Part shown: positions 1-6,384 of the stretch, in pieces | Numbering within the stretch: the first letter of the stretch is position 1 | Layout: every line of letters begins with the position of its first letter | Source: Bacteroidales bacterium UBA714 | Lineage (GTDB): Bacteria; Bacteroidota; Bacteroidia; Bacteroidales; UBA932 | Direction: 5' to 3' | Assembly (NCBI GenBank): GCA_002298075.1 | Contig: DBLW01000011.1 | Location: forward strand, 1 to 16,823 | Length of the DNA: 16,823 nucleotides | Made by a program: the position numbers and the translations under genes | Notes under the pieces: model-generated | Told to the model about the DNA's origin: nothing | Databases searched by the model: none | What the model saw: only the letters and a program-made list of their open reading frames with translations

Positions 1-57
1 CTTATGCGCGCTCAGTAGGTTGAGGGCAAAGTAAATGAAAATAATTCTCACAATCAT
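1..57 (-). CDS. Possible start of a minus-strand gene running off the left edge
   Basis: Read on the minus strand from an ATG at 57-55, the frame stays open to the window edge and gives 19 residues, MIVRIIFIYFALNLLSAHK. The arginine followed by a hydrophobic run looks like the start of a signal peptide or a first membrane helix. An in-frame stop lies just upstream (81-79), so this ATG is the first available start. It would be divergent from the zinc-ribbon gene at 293, and the TGTAAAAA palindrome at 111-128 would lie about 55 bp upstream of it. Nineteen codons are too few to assign a family, and a chance open frame is quite possible. Confidence 0.33.
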   Translation of the reverse strand, partial: MIVRIIFIYFALNLLSAHK

Positions 58-110
58 CTGTTTGTCACCATGTTGAGGTTACTTTTTCTGTTTCTTTAAA
101 TTTTTTCTGT

Positions 111-128
111 TTTTTACATCTGTAAAAA
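111..128. promoter_or_regulatory. 18-bp palindrome TTTTTACA-TC-TGTAAAAA, possible operator
   Basis: Two perfect 8-bp inverted arms are separated by 2 bp in the non-coding spacer between a possible leftward gene and the rightward gene at 293. The symmetry suits a dimeric DNA-binding protein. I do not recognise the motif as the site of a specific regulator. The surrounding DNA is extremely AT-rich, which raises the chance of accidental symmetry. Confidence 0.4.
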
Positions 129-140
129 TTTTTCTTTCAT

Positions 141-191
141 TGTAAAAAAAATATCAAGCGATATAAAATAAGTTTTAAAAGACTGTAAAAA
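141..191 (+). repeat. Two further TGTAAAAA copies next to the palindrome
   Basis: TGTAAAAA occurs again at 141-148 and 184-191, in the same orientation as the right arm of the palindrome (121-128). With the inverted copy at 111-118 there are four copies within about 80 bp. This may be a cluster of half-sites for one regulator, or the result of very AT-rich composition. The rest of the spacer from 58 to 292 shows no gene. Confidence 0.35.
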
Positions 192-245
192 TTATAAAAA
201 AAGGAAAAACATTGCCGAAGAAAAAGTAAAATCTCAGTCTGCATA

Positions 246-276
246 TTGCATGTTAATGGCGGTGTCTTGACATTTG
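246..276 (+). promoter_or_regulatory. Possible Bacteroidota-type promoter for the zinc-ribbon gene
   Basis: TTG at 246-248 is followed after 20 bp by GACATTTG at 269-276. The Bacteroidota primary sigma factor prefers TTTG, 19-21 bp, TAnnTTTG, so spacing and the TTTG part fit while the first T of the -7 box is a G. Transcription would begin around 283, about 10 nt before the ATG at 293 and about 40 nt before the alternative ATG at 323. Confidence 0.4.
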
Positions 277-292
277 AAGAAAAATTAGGACG

Positions 293-706
293 ATGAATTA
301 CGGAAAGAACATAGAAAGGCATATGCCAAAGTGCCTTGAGTGCGGAGACCAGATCCGGTACGGCAGGACAGACAAGAAATTCTGCTGTGACGAGTGCAAG
401 AACCGCCATTATAACAATCTTGCCAAGGGCAGCAGAGCTTTCAGGCGTAAGGTGCTCTCCATGCTGTCTGGGAATTATGATGTGCTCAATGAAATTCTCC
501 GTTCGGGTGCAAGTTCCGTTGACCTGATGGATGCGGTGGCTATGGGTTTTGCGCCAGGGGTCATGACCTCTTTCCGAAAGTCAGGAAAGCATGATGAGTT
601 CGGATGCTTTGACATACGCTATATAATGACGCGCACGCGGATATATTCCATATCAAAAATACAAAATGTTTATTTACCTTTGCACTCCGGCACGAAAAAG
701 GAATAG
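293..706 (+). CDS. Small zinc-ribbon protein of unknown function
   Basis: This is a 137-residue cytoplasmic protein with no signal peptide. Near the N-terminus it carries C14-x2-C17, then C31/C32 and C35 inside the stretch DKKFCCDECKNR, a four-cysteine arrangement typical of a zinc ribbon. Small Bacteroidota proteins beginning with such a ribbon and ending in a short mixed alpha/beta region are common and have no established function as far as I know. The ribbon suggests nucleic-acid or protein binding, which is inference. An alternative start is M11 at 323, which begins MPKCLECG and looks more typical for these proteins; 293 is kept because AGGA lies just upstream. The last codons overlap a good promoter element (675-682) for the peptidase gene 91 bp downstream. 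Confidence 0.72.
   Translation: MNYGKNIERHMPKCLECGDQIRYGRTDKKFCCDECKNRHYNNLAKGSRAFRRKVLSMLSGNYDVLNEILRSGASSVDLMDAVAMGFAPGVMTSFRKSGKHDEFGCFDIRYIMTRTRIYSISKIQNVYLPLHSGTKKE
675..682 (+). promoter_or_regulatory. Promoter -7 box TACCTTTG ahead of the peptidase gene
   Basis: TACCTTTG matches the Bacteroidota TAnnTTTG -7 box exactly and lies inside the 3' end of the zinc-ribbon gene. No clear TTG is seen 19-21 bp upstream, so the -33 half is weak. It would start a transcript near 689 and leave a leader of about 110 nt before the ATG at 798. No secondary structure or riboswitch was recognised in that leader. Confidence 0.5.
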
Positions 707-797
707 TCACTTTCTGTTTTCCGATGGCTCGGGAGGCATTGGGCCTTGGCGCGGAAAGCGGCATTCGGGTGTACGAATATGAACAAATCCTAATGTC

Positions 798-2891
798 ATG
801 AATAAAAAAACATTAATCGCAGGCGTTGCGCTTGCATTTATCAGCAGTTGCAGCAATATGGAGAATCCGCTTCTTATGGAGTCTTCCGCACCTTACGGGG
901 CTCCGCAGTTTGACAAGATACGCAATGAGCATTATATGCCGGCGTTTGAAGTGGCGATAGCCGAGGCCAAGGCCGAGATTGACGCTATCGTTGCAAATCC
1001 TCAGGAACCTGACTTTGAGAATACGATTGAGGCAATGGAGCAGGCCGGCCAGACTCTCAGTAGGGTGGCAGGCATATTCTATAATCTCATGGAAGCAAAC
1101 ACTGACGACCAGATGCAGCAGATTGCAGAGGAGGTCTCACCGATGCTTACTGAGTATTCGATGTATGTTTCTCTGAACGACGGACTTTTTGAAAGGGTTA
1201 AGAAAGTTTATGCAAAGAGGGAGTCGCTCGGGCTGGACAAGGACCAGATGACTTTGCTTGAGGACAATTACAGGGGCTTTGTGCGTGGAGGTGCAAATCT
1301 TTCCGCTGAGGATAAGGCGGTTTACAGCAAGTTGAGCGAGGAACTCTCTCTCTCGACTCTTGCATTCAGCAAGAATGTGCTGGCCGCTACCAACGCCTAC
1401 GTTCTTAATGTAAAGGATTCTGCGGATTTGGCAGGTCTCCCTGAATATGTCAAGACTATGGGAGCGGAGACTGCAGCTGAGAAAGGTCTTGAGGGATGGG
1501 CGTTTACCCTGGATTATCCCAGCTATGGGCCTTTCATGAAATTCAGCACTGTACGTGAGCTTCGCAAGGATATGTGGACTGCATATAATACGAGGGCAGT
1601 CGGAGGGGAGTTTGACAATTCGGATATCGTGAAGAAGATTGTCAGCCTCAGGATGCAGATTGCGGATATTCTCGGATACGGGACTTATGCGGATTATGCG
1701 TTGGAGGATAGAATGGCCAAGGACCGCAGGACGGTTGACAATTTCATCATGGATCTTCTCAGGCCTTCGCTTCCGTTCGCGAAGAAAGATGTTGAAGATG
1801 TTTACAGATATGCGGCTGCAAATGGCTTTGAGGGAACCGAACTTATGCCGTGGGATTTCTCTTTCTGGTCAGAGCGTTACCAGGAGGCGGAATATGCAAT
1901 AAATGAGGAGCAGCTCAAGCCTTATTTCCAGCTGGAAAGTTGCATTGATGCGGTTTTCGGGTTGGCTAACAGATTGTATGGCATCAATTTCAAGGAATTG
2001 GACAATGTGCCTGTTTATCATGAGGATGTGAAGGTCTATGATGTGACGGATGCGGATGGCAGCCATCTGGCGTTGTTCTATGCTGATTTCTTCCCGAGGG
2101 CAAGCAAGAGGGGAGGCGCATGGATGACTGAGTTCCGAGGTCAGAGCATACGTGACGGCAAGGAGTTCCGTCCGCTTGTCAGCATTGTATGCAATTTCAC
2201 CAAGCCTTCAGGTGACGCTCCGTCATTGATTACCCATAGCGAGTTCACTACTTTCCTTCATGAGTTCGGGCATGCTCTTCACGGTATGCTCGCAAAAGGC
2301 CGTTACGAGTCCCTTACCGGAACCAATGTCTCACGTGATTTTGTTGAATTGCCGTCCCAGATCATGGAGAACTGGGGGTATGAGCCGGAGTATCTCAACT
2401 CGTTTGCCAAGCATTATCAGACAGGTGAGCCGATACCTTCTGAGCTGATTGAAAAAATTGTTGCGGCAAAGAATTACCTTGCTGCCTATTCACAGGTCCG
2501 TCAGCTTCATTTTGCATATCTTGATATGGCATGGCATTCTCTTACGGAACTTCCGGAGGGTGATGTGCTTGCATTTGAGCAAAAAACACTTGCTCCATAT
2601 GCTGTGATGCCTTCTGTGGCGGGTACTGGATTCTCTCCTTCGTTCTCGCATATTTTTGCAGGCGGGTATTCCGCCGGCTATTATTCGTACAAATGGGCGG
2701 AAGTGCTGGAGGCGGATGCGTTCTCACTGTTTAAAGAAAAGGGCATTTTCAATAAGGAGGTTGCCGGCTCATTCCGCAAGAACATTCTTGAGAAGGGAGG
2801 TGCAGAGGATGAGGCCGCAATTTACAGGAATTTCCGCGGCCATGATCCTGAGCCTGAGGCTCTGATGGAAAAACTCGGCCTTGTGAAGTAG
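798..2891 (+). CDS. dcp: M3-family zinc metallopeptidase (peptidyl-dipeptidase Dcp-like), lipoprotein
   Basis: This 697-residue protein belongs to the M3 (thimet oligopeptidase/Dcp) family, which trims oligopeptides; Dcp removes C-terminal dipeptides. The zinc site is H488-E-F-G-H492 inside FLHEFGHALHGML, with E517 in SRDFVELPSQIMENW as the third ligand. The family substrate-binding stretch near the C-terminus is present as GGYSAGYYSYKWAEVLEADAF from residue 622. Length is close to that of E. coli Dcp. The N-terminus has a short hydrophobic segment ending in FISSC, so C18 is probably lipidated. The residues after the cysteine (SNMEN) lack the acidic stretch linked to surface export in Bacteroidota, so a periplasm-facing anchor is more likely. 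It has its own promoter and terminator, so it is probably not part of the locus downstream. The assignment to Dcp rather than oligopeptidase A is likely but not proven. Confidence 0.93.
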   Translation: MNKKTLIAGVALAFISSCSNMENPLLMESSAPYGAPQFDKIRNEHYMPAFEVAIAEAKAEIDAIVANPQEPDFENTIEAMEQAGQTLSRVAGIFYNLMEANTDDQMQQIAEEVSPMLTEYSMYVSLNDGLFERVKKVYAKRESLGLDKDQMTLLEDNYRGFVRGGANLSAEDKAVYSKLSEELSLSTLAFSKNVLAATNAYVLNVKDSADLAGLPEYVKTMGAETAAEKGLEGWAFTLDYPSYGPFMKFSTVRELRKDMWTAYNTRAVGGEFDNSDIVKKIVSLRMQIADILGYGTYADYALEDRMAKDRRTVDNFIMDLLRPSLPFAKKDVEDVYRYAAANGFEGTELMPWDFSFWSERYQEAEYAINEEQLKPYFQLESCIDAVFGLANRLYGINFKELDNVPVYHEDVKVYDVTDADGSHLALFYADFFPRASKRGGAWMTEFRGQSIRDGKEFRPLVSIVCNFTKPSGDAPSLITHSEFTTFLHEFGHALHGMLAKGRYESLTGTNVSRDFVELPSQIMENWGYEPEYLNSFAKHYQTGEPIPSELIEKIVAAKNYLAAYSQVRQLHFAYLDMAWHSLTELPEGDVLAFEQKTLAPYAVMPSVAGTGFSPSFSHIFAGGYSAGYYSYKWAEVLEADAFSLFKEKGIFNKEVAGSFRKNILEKGGAEDEAAIYRNFRGHDPEPEALMEKLGLVK

Positions 2892-2950
2892 GTCCGATGC
2901 CAAATAATTCCGTCATCAGGCAAAAGTTGTAGAGCCTGGATGATAACTGT

Positions 2951-2991
2951 AAAGGGGCCGGCTGAAAGCAATAGTCGGTCCCCTTTTTTTG
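2951..2991 (+). terminator. Rho-independent terminator after the peptidase gene
   Basis: GGGGCCGGCT at 2954-2963 pairs with AGTCGGTCCCC at 2973-2983, leaving one bulged T and a nine-base loop. Seven T residues follow (2984-2990) and AAA precedes the stem, so the stem can extend with A-T pairs. It sits 60 bp behind the peptidase stop codon and separates that gene from the regulator locus. Confidence 0.9.
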
Positions 2992-3340
2992 TTTTCGGCG
3001 TGGCTGACCTCGGCCTTGTTTCCCAATGTTAAATTCTCATAGAGTTATTCTGCCCTTTTTTATATGCCTATGATTATAGGACTGTGGGCGCTTGGCCTGC
3101 AAGGTGCGTTGCAGTCATTCGTGTTATCTTTAGAAAAATCTTTCAGGAAGTGTGGGCCGGAACATGCTTGGTGTGATTTAATTTAGCGACTTGTGGCGTG
3201 TGATTGTTTGTGGTGCGTAATTGGTTGATTATTAATGCTTTCTGAAATTTGATGCCCCAGTTGATGGAATTGTATTCTTGCAAAATGGTTGATTGTTAGG
3301 GTGATGTGTGTTGGGGCAGAGATAAAAAATGAAAGAAAAA
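2992..3340. other. Non-coding spacer between terminator and lacI promoter
   Basis: No convincing gene, RNA or mobile element was found in about 350 bp. The DNA is rich in TG on the plus strand. Two near-identical copies of TGGTTGATT(A/G)TTA lie at 3222-3234 and 3286-3298, and TGCCCCA at 3253-3259 is repeated inverted as TGGGGCA at 3312-3318. These could bind an additional regulator, but they are short and could be chance. Confidence 0.5.
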
Positions 3341-3341
3341 T

Positions 3342-3372
3342 TTGGATTTGTTATAACGTTATTATACATTTG
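3342..3372 (+). promoter_or_regulatory. Promoter of the lacI-type regulator gene
   Basis: TTG at 3342-3344 (within TTTG, 3341-3344) is followed after 20 bp by TACATTTG at 3365-3372, an exact match to the Bacteroidota TAnnTTTG -7 box at the normal spacing. Transcription would start near 3380, leaving a leader of about 40 nt before the ATG at 3420. The spacer contains the operator-like palindrome at 3351-3366. Confidence 0.78.
3351..3366. promoter_or_regulatory. LacI-type operator candidate (TTATAACGTTATTATA)
   Basis: The core ATAACGTTAT is a perfect 10-bp palindrome centred on CG, the symmetry expected of LacI-family operators (the PurR site also has an AACGTT centre). It fills the spacer between the -33 and -7 boxes of the regulator's own promoter, so a bound repressor would block RNA polymerase. 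A closely related sequence is found at 4542-4555 before fucI. Autoregulation is inferred. Confidence 0.65.
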
Positions 3373-3419
3373 TGGCGGAGTTAGTCATGGCTCCAGAATG
3401 AAACTCAGTTTTGCTTGAA

Positions 3420-4445
3420 ATGAAGACTAAAGTGACAATAAAGGACATAGCCAGGGAGGCCGGGGTTTCTACGGCTCTGGTGTCATTTGTCATGACTAAT
3501 CTCAGGGGAGGCAAGACCGCGTATCGCGTCAACAAAGAAACGACAGCTCATATACTGAGAGTCGCAAAAGAGCTTGACTATCAGCCGAACATTACTGCGC
3601 GCAATCTCAAATACGGAAAGTCAGGCACCATAGGTGTCATTTTCTCTGATATCTCGAACCCTTTTTTCTCCGAGATTGCAAGATATATTGAAGATGAGTC
3701 TTGGCAGTGCGGATATTCAATCATGTTCGGAAGTACGGATGAGAGTTCGGAAAAGCTTGGTAAGCTTGTTGACGTGTTCATAAGCAGGGGAGTTGACGGG
3801 CTGATAATAGTTCCTTGCGAGGGGTCTGACGAGATAATAGACAGCATAATAGATAGGAACATACCTTTGGTTCTCATTGACCGTGAGACGTCAGGATATC
3901 CGGGGCATTCGGTTGTACTCAATAATGCCAGGACAGCACATGAGCTGACCTGCAGGCTTATTGCAAAAGGTTGCAGGAAAATCGAGATGCTGTCATATAC
4001 CATGTCCCTGACGAATATAAGGGAACGTGAGGAAGGCTATCGTCTTGCGATGCAGGAAGCAGGATTGGCGGATGAGATAATTATCGGCAGGCTGCCTCAT
4101 CATGATACTGACGCCCATGTGGATTCCATCGTGAAGATGGCTGTGGAAAGGGGTACGGATGCTTTCCTGTTTGCTACCAATACCCTTGCCGTGCAGGGAA
4201 TGTCTGCAATTGTGAGAAACGGTTACAGCATACCGGAGGATTTTGAAGTAGCCTGTTTTGATAGGAATGATGCCTTTGGCATTTTTGATGTTGAACTTGT
4301 GTACGTGGACCAGCCGGCCAAGAGTTTCGCGGCGGAGTCCATGAAAAGCATATCCGAGCTTATTGCCGGGAAGGTGATGAATCGAACCAGGATTGTACTT
4401 GAACCACAGATTATAGAAGCCGGAACTTTTCGGAGCAGAATATAA
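3420..4445 (+). CDS. LacI-family transcriptional regulator
   Basis: This is a 341-residue LacI/GalR-family regulator. The N-terminal helix-turn-helix is clear (VTIKDIAREAGVSTALVSFV, residues 5-24), followed by a hinge-helix region with NITARNL just before GTIGVIFSDISNPFF, where the periplasmic-binding-protein-like ligand domain starts. A few extra residues (NLRGGKTAYRV) follow the HTH, as often seen in Bacteroidota members. The ATG at 3420 is chosen; a TTG nine bases upstream (3411) is in frame but adds only MLE and is less likely. It lies directly upstream of fucI and the SusC/SusD genes on the same strand. CG-centred palindromes lie in its own promoter and before fucI, so it most likely controls this locus in response to a sugar. 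The ligand cannot be read from sequence. Confidence 0.93.
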   Translation: MKTKVTIKDIAREAGVSTALVSFVMTNLRGGKTAYRVNKETTAHILRVAKELDYQPNITARNLKYGKSGTIGVIFSDISNPFFSEIARYIEDESWQCGYSIMFGSTDESSEKLGKLVDVFISRGVDGLIIVPCEGSDEIIDSIIDRNIPLVLIDRETSGYPGHSVVLNNARTAHELTCRLIAKGCRKIEMLSYTMSLTNIREREEGYRLAMQEAGLADEIIIGRLPHHDTDAHVDSIVKMAVERGTDAFLFATNTLAVQGMSAIVRNGYSIPEDFEVACFDRNDAFGIFDVELVYVDQPAKSFAAESMKSISELIAGKVMNRTRIVLEPQIIEAGTFRSRI

Positions 4446-4541
4446 GGAATGGTGTTCTGCCGTTCAGGAGCTGTATATGTGCAGGACTGCCCTGACGAAT
4501 GCCGCTTTGAAAGGAAAGGCCGATTTTTTTTGACCATATAA

Positions 4542-4555
4542 TTATAACGATATAA
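4542..4555. promoter_or_regulatory. Second LacI-type operator candidate before fucI (TTATAACGATATAA)
   Basis: This imperfect 14-bp palindrome shares TTATAACG and the trailing TAT with the site in the lacI promoter and is also centred on CG. It ends 6 bp before the fucI ATG. A separate fucI promoter is unclear: TTTTTTTG at 4525-4532 resembles the TTTG part of a -7 box and would place the operator at the transcription start. Alternatively, fucI is reached by read-through from lacI and the site acts as a block. No terminator hairpin was recognised in the 116-bp gap. Confidence 0.58.
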
Positions 4556-4561
4556 CTAATA

Positions 4562-6340
4562 ATGGAATCTAAGAATTATCCTAAAATCGGAATCCGTCCC
4601 GTCATAGACGGCCGGCGCGGAGGAATCCGTGAGTCTCTGGAGGGAATGACGATGGCAATGGCGGAAAAACTGGCAGAATTGTATTCTGCCGAGCTGCGTT
4701 ACAGTGACGGCTCTCCTGCGCAGTGTGTAATAGCTGACACTACTATAGGCGGGGTGGCGGAGGCTGCCCTGGCTGCTGAAAAATTCCGCTCGCAGAATGT
4801 CGGAGCCGTTGTTTCTGTCACCCCTTGCTGGTGCTATGGGGCGGAGACAATTGATATGGACCCTCTTATGCCTAAGGCCATATGGGGGTTTAACGGCACT
4901 GAGCGTCCAGGGGCAGTATATCTTGCATGTGCCTTGGCTGTCCACAACCAGAAGGGCTTGCCTGCGTTCGGGATTTACGGACGCGATGTGAGGGATGCGG
5001 ATGACATGGAGATACCCGATGACGTGAGGGAGAAGCTTCTGGGATTCGGCAGGGCTGCCCTGTGCGTGATGCAGATGAAGGGCAAGTCCTATCTTTCAAT
5101 AGGCTCGGTGTCAATGGGAATCGGCGGCTCTATCCCAGACCCTGACTTTTTTCAGGATTACCTCGGAATGAGGAATGAATATGTGGATTGCTCGGAGATA
5201 GAAAGGCGCGTAAGGCTGGGTATATATGACCATGAAGAATACAGACGTGCCATGAGGTGGGTCCGGAAGAATTGCATGACGCACGAGGGAGAGGACCTGA
5301 ATCCGCAGCATTTGCGGATGAGCCGTGAGGAGTTGGATGGAGTGTGGGAATATGTGACCAAGATGACAATGATTTTCCGTGACCTGATGCAAGGCAACAG
5401 CCGTCTTGCGGACATGGGATTCGGGGAAGAGGCCCTTGGGCACAATGCCATAGCAGGAGGGTTCCAGGGGCAGAGGCAATGGACTGACTTCATGCCTGAC
5501 GGTGATTTTTCTGAGGCCATTCTCAATTCTTCTTTCGACTGGAACGGAATACGCGAGCCTTTGGTGTTTGCCACAGAAAACGATACGCTCAATGGCGTGA
5601 CAATGCTCTTGCAGCATCTTTTGACCGGACTTCCGCAGATGTTTTCTGACATAAGGACATGCTGGACAGAGCGGTCCTATGCGCGCATAACCGGCAAGGC
5701 TCTGGAGGGACGTGCTGAAAACGGCTTCATTTACCTCATCAATTCAGGCTCTACGGCTCTTGATGCGACAGGCCGGATGACAGGCCGGGACGGTAATCCG
5801 GTAATGAAGCATTTCCGTGACATTACGGAAGAAGATGTCAAGTCCTGCCTTGACAATACGACATGGTATCCCGCTTCACGGGAATATATGCGCGGAGGCG
5901 GTTTCTCCAGCCAGTTCCTGACAAAGGGCGGCATGCCAGTCACGATGAGCCGCATTAATCTCGTAAAGGGACTCGGTCCGGTTCTGCAGATTGCCGAGGG
6001 GTGGACGGTTGACATTGACCCTGAAGCCTTTGAAATCATCACGAAGAGGACAGACCCGACTTGGCCTTCTACTTTCTTCGCCCCGCGCCTTACCGGTCAT
6101 GGGGCTTTCCGGGATGTATATGCAGTTATGAACAGGTGGGGAGCCAATCATGGCGCCATCAGCTGCGGACATATCGGAGCAGATATGATTACACTCGCCT
6201 CGATGCTCAGGATTCCTGTATGCATGCATAATGTGCCTGAAGAGAAAATCTTCCGCCCGTCCGCATGGGATGCATTCGGCATGGAGCCGGAGGGGGCGGA
6301 CTACAGGGCGTGCGCTGCTTTCGGCCCTATCTACGGGTAG
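4562..6340 (+). CDS. fucI: L-fucose isomerase
   Basis: This is a 592-residue cytoplasmic enzyme that converts L-fucose to L-fuculose; family members also accept D-arabinose. It resembles E. coli FucI (591 residues) along its whole length, for example PKIGIRPVIDGRRGGIRESL at the start, TPCWCYGAETIDMDP, IWGFNGTERPGAVYLA and ASMLRIPVCMHNV. The Mn-binding and catalytic positions are kept: E339 (in ATENDTLNG), D363 (in MFSDIRT) and H530 (in WGANHG), matching E337, D361 and H528 of the E. coli enzyme. It follows the LacI gene behind a candidate operator and precedes susC by 44 bp with no terminator, so it probably heads the operon. Unusually, no fuculokinase, fuculose-phosphate aldolase or fucose permease gene is next to it, so the real substrate could be another aldose of the same configuration. 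Confidence 0.96.
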   Translation: MESKNYPKIGIRPVIDGRRGGIRESLEGMTMAMAEKLAELYSAELRYSDGSPAQCVIADTTIGGVAEAALAAEKFRSQNVGAVVSVTPCWCYGAETIDMDPLMPKAIWGFNGTERPGAVYLACALAVHNQKGLPAFGIYGRDVRDADDMEIPDDVREKLLGFGRAALCVMQMKGKSYLSIGSVSMGIGGSIPDPDFFQDYLGMRNEYVDCSEIERRVRLGIYDHEEYRRAMRWVRKNCMTHEGEDLNPQHLRMSREELDGVWEYVTKMTMIFRDLMQGNSRLADMGFGEEALGHNAIAGGFQGQRQWTDFMPDGDFSEAILNSSFDWNGIREPLVFATENDTLNGVTMLLQHLLTGLPQMFSDIRTCWTERSYARITGKALEGRAENGFIYLINSGSTALDATGRMTGRDGNPVMKHFRDITEEDVKSCLDNTTWYPASREYMRGGGFSSQFLTKGGMPVTMSRINLVKGLGPVLQIAEGWTVDIDPEAFEIITKRTDPTWPSTFFAPRLTGHGAFRDVYAVMNRWGANHGAISCGHIGADMITLASMLRIPVCMHNVPEEKIFRPSAWDAFGMEPEGADYRACAAFGPIYG

Positions 6341-6384
6341 CCCGCCAGACACCTGAAGACAAACCCTACTAAATACAACCTATT

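Noticed and set aside
137..409. 90-codon minus-strand frame covering the AT-rich spacer and the zinc-ribbon start
   Set aside because: Its C-terminal half is a run of F, L and Y from AT-rich non-coding DNA, and it overlaps the cysteine-rich plus-strand gene.
608..627. TTGACA and TATAAT-like strings resembling an E. coli promoter
   Set aside because: The spacing is far too short, the strings lie inside a coding region, and the Bacteroidota primary sigma factor uses a different consensus.
3253..3318. Inverted TGCCCCA / TGGGGCA pair as a hairpin or riboswitch
   Set aside because: The loop would be over 50 nt and the pair lies upstream of the lacI promoter, so it would not be in that transcript.
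3411..3419. TTG start codon for the LacI gene
   Set aside because: It adds only three residues before an ATG that gives the normal family N-terminus close to the helix-turn-helix.
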